A stretch of 7,634 nt of DNA from an uncultured Collinsella sp. Lineage in GTDB: Bacteria > Actinomycetota > Coriobacteriia > Coriobacteriales > Coriobacteriaceae. The notes beneath the pieces are model-generated. The model was not told where the DNA came from and did not search any database. It saw only the letters and a program-made list of their open reading frames with translations. Both the position numbers and the translations under genes were made by a program. This document shows positions 1 to 4,393 of the stretch, in pieces (the first letter of the stretch is position 1; each line of letters opens with the position of its first letter). The stretch lies in assembly GCA_900547805.1 (NCBI GenBank), contig URIE01000085.1, positions 1 through 7,634 of the forward strand, given 5' to 3'.

Positions 1-21
1 GTGTCCGCGCAGCGTCGAGCC

Positions 22-48
22 GTTACGCGGTTCGTAGAACCGCGTAAC
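22..48 (-). terminator. Perfect 12-bp stem-loop just 3' of the lipoprotein gene
   Basis: Two perfectly complementary 12-base arms (22-33 and 37-48) flank a 3-base loop. The structure begins 4 bases after the TAA of the lipoprotein gene on the minus strand, the position expected for a transcript-ending or 3'-end-protecting hairpin. Neither strand has a T-run after the stem, so it is not a classic intrinsic terminator. It could act in both directions, since the next gene to the left is outside the window. The palindrome is seen directly; the terminator role is inferred from position. Confidence 0.45.
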
Positions 49-52
49 TCCC

Positions 53-607
53 TTAGCTCAGCATCGCATCCATCATCTCGGAGTTGACGGAGTCGTCAGC
101 AGACCACTCGCCGTCGTCGTTGCAGGTGTACTTGAAGATAACCGTGGTCTTCCTGGGCTCGGTGGCCTTGGTCACATCGACCATCACCTGGCCGGCCATC
201 TTGTACAGCTCGTCATCGGAAGGAACCGTGTCAAGTGCAGCGACCTTCTCCTGATACTGGGTGGAGAAGTCCTCGACGATCTTGTTCATGGACTTGCAGG
301 TGATGGAGACCTCGGCGGTTGCAACGCCCTTGTCCTCGTCGACCGTCACGTCGCCGATCTCGTAATCAAAGCCCTCGAGATAGGTCTTGGCATACTCCTT
401 GGGATCGATGCCCAGCTGCTCGAACTCGTCGCCCGAAGCCTCTTCCAGACCAGAGAGGAAATCGTCGCCACCGTTTTTGACCTCATCGAACTGAGTCGTA
501 AGGTCCTCGGTGATGAGTTCTTCGATCGAAGGGCCTCCGCAGCCGGAAAGCACGACCACGCATGCAACCAAAACGGCCATGAGGGGCGCAAGCAGCTTCT
601 TTTTCAT
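53..607 (-). CDS. Small acidic lipoprotein of unknown function
   Basis: A 184-residue protein predicted to be lipid-anchored on the outer face of the membrane. Residues 1-22 form a lipoprotein signal peptide: lysines at 2-4, a hydrophobic core, and a lipobox LSGC with the lipidated cysteine at position 23. The mature part is rich in Asp and Glu, with predicted helical stretches (about 28-75 and 108-150) and beta-prone segments (about 80-105 and 150-165). It has no enzyme motif I recognise. Its size and layout recall small Gram-positive lipoproteins of the DUF5105 type, but I cannot confirm membership. I chose the ATG at 607 because GGGAGGAA lies just upstream at suitable spacing and the signal peptide starts there; an in-frame ATG at 682 would add 25 residues that spoil the signal peptide. 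The gene seems monocistronic, with its own promoter (661-689) and a stem-loop after the stop. Confidence 0.85.
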   Translation of the reverse strand: MKKKLLAPLMAVLVACVVVLSGCGGPSIEELITEDLTTQFDEVKNGGDDFLSGLEEASGDEFEQLGIDPKEYAKTYLEGFDYEIGDVTVDEDKGVATAEVSITCKSMNKIVEDFSTQYQEKVAALDTVPSDDELYKMAGQVMVDVTKATEPRKTTVIFKYTCNDDGEWSADDSVNSEMMDAMLS

Positions 608-659
608 GTTGTTCCTCCCAATGAGCGGCACCGTGCTTCCCAGACACGGCACACGTTGT

Positions 660-679
660 GATAGTAAGCACATACTATC
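660..679. promoter_or_regulatory. Palindromic operator candidate over the lipoprotein promoter
   Basis: GATAGTA (660-666) and TACTATC (673-679) form a perfect 7-base inverted repeat with a 6-base spacer. The site covers the predicted -10 and part of the -10/-35 spacer, where a dimeric repressor would block RNA polymerase. The palindrome is seen directly; the operator role is inferred, and no particular regulator family can be named. The rest of the 608-842 interval holds only a 10-base direct repeat (TGCAATAAAA at 759 and 782) and the terminator of the next gene. Confidence 0.4.
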
Positions 680-689
680 CACTTATGAA
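661..689 (-). promoter_or_regulatory. Likely sigma-70-type promoter of the lipoprotein gene
   Basis: On the minus strand, TTCATA (684-689) and TACTAT (661-666) are separated by 17 bases and resemble the -35 and -10 consensus. Transcription would start near 653, leaving a leader of roughly 45 bases before the ATG at 607. The -10 element is one arm of the palindrome at 660-679. Match quality is moderate and no experimental support is available here. Confidence 0.5.
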
Positions 690-785
690 CACCCTCGGCA
701 GCACGAAGGCGCGGTCGGTTCGTTTTAACGTCCGAACGGTCTGCGAGTCCGCTCAGCATGCAATAAAACGCATCCGTACCGTGCA

Positions 786-820
786 ATAAAAAAGGGTGGC
801 CGGATAATCCGACCACCCTT
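786..820 (-). terminator. Intrinsic terminator of the PTS EIIA gene
   Basis: On the minus strand, a stem with outer arms of 8 base pairs (792-799 with 813-820), one mismatch, and four more pairs around a 3-base loop is followed directly by a T-rich tract (TTTTTT then ATT). It begins about 22 bases after the TAA of the EIIA gene. This is the clearest terminator in the window and separates the EIIA transcript from the lipoprotein promoter. Confidence 0.85.
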
Positions 821-842
821 AGACATTATGCGATGCCGCGAT

Positions 843-1379
843 TTACTTGCGGACAACCTTGACGATGGCGTCACCGGCGACGACAGCGGAGTCGGCCTCG
901 ACGGCGAGTTCGACATCGGCAAACTCGGCGGTGTTGGACACGGCCACCACGACGCAGTCCTTGTAACCGGCAGCGGCGATCTTGGCGCGGTCGATCTTGA
1001 GTATGGGCTGGCCGGCCTTCACAACGTCGTCGGCCTTGACGAAGCCCTCGAAGCCGTCACCGTTCATGTTGACGGTATCGACGCCAACGTGCACCAGAAC
1101 CTCGATGCCGCTATCGGACTGCAGACCCACGGCGTGACCCATGGTGACGGTCACCTTACCGTCGCAGGGAGCGTAGACCAGATCGTCCTCGGGCCACACG
1201 GCACAGCCCTTGCCCAGAACCTCGCCACCAAAGACGGGATCGGGCACGTCGGCCATCTTGATGACCTTACCCTTGACGGGCGAGCACAGCACGTCGGCGC
1301 CGGCAGAAGCAGAGATGGAGGCCGGAGCAGCGGCAGCCGCGGGCTCAGCCTTCTTCTTGAACATGTCAAACAGACCCAT
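843..1379 (-). CDS. crr: Stand-alone PTS glucose-type EIIA (Crr-like)
   Basis: A 178-residue cytoplasmic phosphocarrier that takes phosphate from HPr and passes it to sugar-specific EIIB domains. Residues 1-10 (MGLFDMFKKK) resemble the amphipathic membrane-binding N-terminus of E. coli EIIA-Glc. An Ala-rich linker (about 13-28) leads into the PTS EIIA type 1 domain (about 30-175). Both family histidines are present: H82 in the GHAVGL segment and the phosphorylated H97 in EVLVHVGVDTV. The length is near that of E. coli Crr (169). I chose the ATG at 1379 because GAGGAGA lies just upstream and homologous proteins begin there; a start at 1475 would add 32 unrelated residues. The gene has its own promoter and terminator, so it looks monocistronic. 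No EIIBC partner is nearby, so it may serve several permeases. Whether it regulates other systems as enterobacterial Crr does is unknown. Confidence 0.93.
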   Translation of the reverse strand: MGLFDMFKKKAEPAAAAAPASISASAGADVLCSPVKGKVIKMADVPDPVFGGEVLGKGCAVWPEDDLVYAPCDGKVTVTMGHAVGLQSDSGIEVLVHVGVDTVNMNGDGFEGFVKADDVVKAGQPILKIDRAKIAAAGYKDCVVVAVSNTAEFADVELAVEADSAVVAGDAIVKVVRK

Positions 1380-1428
1380 ACGTTTTCTCCTCTTGATTAA
1401 GCGCAACGTTATGCGCATGCCTATGGTG

Positions 1429-1434
1429 ATTATA
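1429..1434 (-). promoter_or_regulatory. -10 element of the EIIA promoter
   Basis: The minus strand carries a perfect TATAAT 50 bases upstream of the ATG at 1379. It would give a leader of about 40 bases with an AGGAGA ribosome binding site. The -35 region about 17 bases upstream is weak (TTAGTT). No antiterminator-type hairpin or other leader structure is apparent. Confidence 0.5.
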
Positions 1435-1603
1435 GTGCCAATTGGGCTAAAAACTAAGGTGAGGGCTCGAATCAAGAATCCCGCCGACGTCTTTGTCCCA
1501 TCGACACCCGTTTTGTTGATTAACCCTCGATGAGCCCCGAGTGCACAAAGGCGTTCCAGATGCCATCGTCGTCGACATCTGTGGTCACGTAGTCGGCAGC
1601 CGG

Positions 1604-1627
1604 TCCGGCGTTCGGCAGAACGCCGGA
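1604..1627. other. 9-bp inverted repeat downstream of the GH1 gene
   Basis: Perfect 9-base arms (1604-1612 and 1619-1627) flank a 6-base loop about 20 bases after the GH1 stop codon. It is GC-rich and could stabilise or end the GH1 transcript, but no T-run follows, so a terminator role is only a possibility. Confidence 0.35.
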
Positions 1628-1648
1628 ACTCAATCGCCGGAACTCAAT
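1621..1648 (-). repeat. Two tandem 14-bp copies at the GH1 / HAD-remnant junction
   Basis: The 14-mer ATTGAGTTCCGGCG (minus strand) occurs twice in direct succession, at 1635-1648 and 1621-1634, beginning within the last bases of the GH1 stop codon region. The copies are identical, which suggests a recent slippage or end-joining event. Confidence 0.85.
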
Positions 1649-3096
1649 TAATCCAAGCCCTCGGTGCCGTTGGACTCGATGATCTTCTGGTATGCGAAGA
1701 AGCTGTCCTTGCGGCGGCGCTCGTAGGTGCCGGTGCCGTCGTCGTACTTATCGACATGGATGAAGCCGTAGCGCTTGCGCATCTCGCCGGTACCGGCGGA
1801 CACCAGGTCGATGGGGCCCCACCAGGTGTAGGCGATCAGGTCAACACCATCGGCGACGGCCTCGCCCATGGCCTTGATGTGGCTCTGCAGATAGGCGATA
1901 CGGTACGGATCGTGGATGGAGCCGTCCTCCTCGACCTCGTCGTAGGCGCCCATGCCGTTTTCGACCACCATCAGCGGAATCTCGTAACGGGCGTAGATCT
2001 CGTTGAGGGCGATGCGCAGGCCCAGCGGGTCGATCTGCCAACCCCAGTCGGTGGACTCCAGGTAGGGATTCTTGCCGCCGAAGGTCATGTTGCCCTCGGT
2101 CATCTCGTGGTCCTTGTGGGTGCCCACGGTGCCGGACATGTAGTAGCTAAAGGTGTAGAAATCGACCTTGCCGTCGGCGATATCCTGCAGGTCGCCGTCC
2201 TCCATCGCGAGCTCGACGTCGTTCTCGGCCCAGAAGCGCTTGGCGTAGAACGGGTACTTGCCGCGCACCTGCACGTCGGAGCAGTACCAGTTCATGGAGT
2301 TCATCTGCTGCTGCGTGGCGAACACGTCGACCGGATCGCACGTGGCGGCATAGGAAAGGATGAAGCAGTCCATGTTGCCCATCTTAAACTGCGGGTAGTG
2401 CTCGTGGGCGTAGCGCACGACGCGGCCGCTGGCGACAAACTGATGATGCAGGGCCTGATAGCGCTGCTGAGCGGTGGTCTTGATGGCGCTCGCCGGGCCC
2501 TCGAAGCCCTGGATCAGGCCAGTCTCCATCATGGCGCCCATGTCCATGGTGCCGCAGTTGATCTCGTTGAAGGTGAGCCAGAACTTGACCTTGTCCTGAT
2601 AGCGGTCGAAGACAGTCTGGCAGTACTTCTCAAAAAAACCGATAAGCTCACGGCTCGCCCAGCCGTTGTACTTCTCGACCAGGTGATAGGGCATCTCGTA
2701 GTGCGAGAGCGTCACGAGCGGCTCGATGTTGTGGGCGCGCAGGCAGTCGAAGACGCGATCGTAGAAGGCGAGGCCGGCTTCGTTGGGCTCGGCGTCATCG
2801 CCGTTGGGGAAGATGCGGCTCCAAGAGATGGACATGCGGAACATGTTGAAGCCCATCTCGGCGAACAGCGCAATGTCCTCCTCGTAGTGATGGTAAAAGT
2901 CGATGCCGTCATGGTTGGGATAGAAGCGGTTGGGATCGATGTCGATCGTAATCTGACGCGGCTCCTTGTAGCTGCCGCCCAGGAAGTGGTCGTCGACGGA
3001 AGCGCCGCGGCCGTCCACGTTCCAAGCGCCCTCAAACTGGTTGGCGGCAGTGGCGCCGCCCCAATAGAAACCCTCGGGGAACTTGATGTTTGCCAT
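1648..3096 (-). CDS. GH1 6-phospho-beta-glucosidase (BglA/AscB type)
   Basis: A 482-residue cytoplasmic enzyme that hydrolyses 6-phospho-beta-glucosides such as phosphorylated cellobiose, arbutin or salicin after PTS uptake. It is a single GH1 TIM barrel. The N-terminal signature FYWGGATAANQFEGAW is at 10-25, the acid/base E178 lies in LTFNE, and the nucleophile E379 lies in VVENG. The loop at 433-443 (SAGTGEMRKRY) matches the phosphate-binding loop of 6-phospho-beta-glucosidases, with K441 and Y443 in place and Gly435 where several characterised members have Ser. The length is typical (about 475-480). The ATG at 3096 is preceded by AAAGGAG at 6-base spacing; an ATG two codons upstream overlaps that site, and a frame reaching 3225 has no ribosome binding site. 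No PTS permease is adjacent. The downstream junction is disturbed by a HAD gene remnant. Confidence 0.93.
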   Translation of the reverse strand: MANIKFPEGFYWGGATAANQFEGAWNVDGRGASVDDHFLGGSYKEPRQITIDIDPNRFYPNHDGIDFYHHYEEDIALFAEMGFNMFRMSISWSRIFPNGDDAEPNEAGLAFYDRVFDCLRAHNIEPLVTLSHYEMPYHLVEKYNGWASRELIGFFEKYCQTVFDRYQDKVKFWLTFNEINCGTMDMGAMMETGLIQGFEGPASAIKTTAQQRYQALHHQFVASGRVVRYAHEHYPQFKMGNMDCFILSYAATCDPVDVFATQQQMNSMNWYCSDVQVRGKYPFYAKRFWAENDVELAMEDGDLQDIADGKVDFYTFSYYMSGTVGTHKDHEMTEGNMTFGGKNPYLESTDWGWQIDPLGLRIALNEIYARYEIPLMVVENGMGAYDEVEEDGSIHDPYRIAYLQSHIKAMGEAVADGVDLIAYTWWGPIDLVSAGTGEMRKRYGFIHVDKYDDGTGTYERRRKDSFFAYQKIIESNGTEGLD

Positions 3097-3217
3097 GAGC
3101 ATCTCCTTTGCATCGTGGGTCGATAAGCCGAGTATCGCCCACGCGGGAGACATGCGGAGGCGGGGGGCGCCAAACCCGATACTTCTTTTCGCAGCGGCAC
3201 CCCGCCGCCTGCCCGCC

Positions 3218-3235
3218 CCTGACACTTCCTGACAC
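3218..3235. repeat. Two CCTGACAC copies spaced 10 bp apart
   Basis: CCTGACAC occurs at 3218-3225 and 3228-3235, directly next to the 38-bp repeat (3234-3271). The helical-turn spacing could fit a protein site, or the copies may be part of a longer dispersed element that includes the 38-bp repeat. The rest of the 3097-3233 interval upstream of the GH1 gene is GC-rich, and I see no convincing promoter in it. Confidence 0.45.
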
Positions 3236-3271
3236 CTGCCAAAAAGGGACAGGTTTATTTTGGTCGGTTTT
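3234..3271 (-). repeat. 38-bp 3'-end repeat, copy A (after the AraC gene)
   Basis: Read in the sense of the AraC gene, this stretch starts inside its stop codon and matches 34 of 38 bases of the copy at 6978-7015. Differences are at repeat positions 7, 8, 21 and 25. It can fold with a stem pairing CCAAAA and TTTTGG, interrupted by a 2x2 mismatch from an outer ACC/GGT. An alternative stem pairs CCTGTC with GGCAGG around a CCTTTTT loop. Its placement suggests a 3'-end or terminator-like element dispersed in this genome. Confidence 0.7.
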
Positions 3272-4277
3272 ATCTGGGCAAACGCTGACGATATGCGGCC
3301 GGCGTGCAGCCATAGCGCTCGGCAAACTTTTTGTAGAAGAAACTCATGTTGGCATAGCCGACTTCGCGCGCCGCGGCTTCTGCGGTAGCGCCGGCTTCGA
3401 GCAGTGTCGCCGCGCGCGCCAGGCGGCTCTCCTGCACCAGCTGCATAAACGTGCGACCCGTCTGCCGCTTGAGCAGCGCGCTTGCGTAGTTGGGACTCAG
3501 GTGCAGATGACGGGCCACGTCGTCGAGCGTGCAGTCGCGGGCGTGGCGCTCGATGTAGCCCATCGCCGCTGCGACCTGCGCCGATGGCAGCGCGGGCGCA
3601 TCCGTTTGCAGCAGGCCGGCTTCGTAGCTTTGCATGAGCTCGACCAGCAGCAGCTCGAACAGTCTCGAGACAATCTGGGGGCTCGCCAGCGTGGGGTCCA
3701 GGCGCTCGCAGAGCATCTCCTGCATGTAGCGGCGCACGCGGCGGCTGCCGCCCGTGTGGAAATGCACGTGACCGCGGTGGTCGGTTTCATCGTTGAGGGC
3801 GTTGAGCAAAAAGCTCGAGACCGCGCTTGTGGGCGAAAGGCTTTGCTCCAGGCTGCGGCTGAGCATCTGCCGCGAGATGATGACGCTCAGCATAATGTCG
3901 TGCTCGCCGAGCTCGCCTACGGCATGCGGGCAGGCGACATCGAGCAGGAGCACCTCGTTTTGAGCAAGCGTGAGCGGTGTGCCATTGACGATTTGCGGCG
4001 CTCGTCCTCGATAGACATAGCTGATTTCGACATAATCGTGCACATGCTCTGGCACAGGGTTAAAACGAGAATTGCGCACGATTGACAGGCCTTCGGGCAT
4101 GCCTTCTTGTCGCAGGGCGAGCGTTGGGTTGCCGATTTTACGGATATGTCGGCCATCGGCATCTGCCTGATTACCTTGACCGAGCGCATCGCTCCAGTCA
4201 TAGCGGGCACCCGTGCGATAGGCGCACTCACTGTCGGTCAGCTCGAGCAGAAGGTTGTCCAGCCGTGCGATATCCAT
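3270..4277 (-). CDS. AraC-family transcriptional regulator with cupin sensor domain
   Basis: A 335-residue one-component regulator. An N-terminal cupin-like ligand domain (about 65-130) contains H78, H80 and E84 in PEHVHDYVEISYVYRG plus H118 in ACPHAV, the usual AraC-type sugar-sensing barrel. A helical linker follows (about 150-225). The C-terminal AraC DNA-binding domain (about 235-333) carries two helix-turn-helix units, the first near LDDVARHLHLSPNYASALLK (251-270) and the second near 300-318, ending in the typical GYANMSFFYKKFAERYG pattern. It is divergent from the large glycoside hydrolase gene with 116 bp between starts, so it probably activates that gene in response to a sugar. The ATG at 4277 has only a weak ribosome binding site (GGTGAT), but the protein is full length for the family. 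The ligand is not predictable from sequence. Confidence 0.9.
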   Translation of the reverse strand: MDIARLDNLLLELTDSECAYRTGARYDWSDALGQGNQADADGRHIRKIGNPTLALRQEGMPEGLSIVRNSRFNPVPEHVHDYVEISYVYRGRAPQIVNGTPLTLAQNEVLLLDVACPHAVGELGEHDIMLSVIISRQMLSRSLEQSLSPTSAVSSFLLNALNDETDHRGHVHFHTGGSRRVRRYMQEMLCERLDPTLASPQIVSRLFELLLVELMQSYEAGLLQTDAPALPSAQVAAAMGYIERHARDCTLDDVARHLHLSPNYASALLKRQTGRTFMQLVQESRLARAATLLEAGATAEAAAREVGYANMSFFYKKFAERYGCTPAAYRQRLPR

Positions 4278-4393
4278 TACATCACCATCGTTGATTCGGT
4301 CATATTCTGCCGTGGTTTTGATATTAGCAGGACGACGCGCTCGGCGTACTCTGACTTCAATGGATTTGAAAGGCCGGTTTTGGAGGAGTGGGT
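4278..4393. promoter_or_regulatory. Divergent promoter region between the AraC and hydrolase genes
   Basis: This 116-bp region must hold the promoters of both genes. For the AraC gene, an extended -10 (TGC then TAATAT) is visible on the minus strand at 4321-4329, giving a leader of about 37 bases. For the hydrolase, a -35-like TTGATT lies at 4291-4296, but no -10 sits at proper spacing, as expected for a promoter needing an activator. GGAGGAG at 4382-4388 is a strong ribosome binding site for the hydrolase. I see no convincing direct repeats for AraC binding. Confidence 0.5.

Larger units (their letters stand above)
1520..1648 (-). pseudogene. C-terminal remnant of a Cof-type HAD phosphatase
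   Basis: Minus-strand codons from 1648 to the TAA at 1520-1522 give 42 residues ending in AADYVTTDVDDDGIWNAF and then VHSGLIEG. From memory, this is how many Cof/HAD sugar-phosphate phosphatases end: an alanine-rich helix, a V-T stretch, an acidic D-D-D-G loop, then a final helix. The part carrying the catalytic DxD motif, the cap domain and the remaining HAD motifs is absent. The frame runs back into the GH1 gene in a different frame, with no credible start or ribosome binding site. It is therefore most likely the tail of a gene whose front was lost when the GH1 gene was joined here. The 14-bp tandem duplication at 1621-1648 marks the junction. A chance open frame is possible but less likely given the family-like ending. 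Confidence 0.55.

Noticed and set aside
22..48. Possible tRNA T-arm, because of GGTTCGTAGAACC
   Set aside because: The loop is only 3 bases, not 7, and no acceptor or anticodon arms or 3' CCA context surround it. It is a simple hairpin.
828..1400. A 190-residue plus-strand open frame antisense to the EIIA gene
   Set aside because: It has the same Gly/His/Asp/Val-rich composition produced by reading a coding strand backwards. The minus strand carries an intact PTS EIIA with its own ribosome binding site and terminator.
1756..3126. A 456-residue open frame on the plus strand, antisense to the GH1 gene
   Set aside because: Its translation is a low-complexity mix of Val, Ala, Gly, His, Leu and Asp without domain motifs, as expected from the complement of a GC-rich gene. 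The opposite strand encodes a clear GH1 enzyme with catalytic motifs.
3097..3225. An N-terminal extension of the GH1 protein by 43 residues
   Set aside because: The extension is Arg/Ala-rich and unlike GH1 N-termini, has no ribosome binding site, and the ATG at 3096 has AAAGGAG at ideal spacing.
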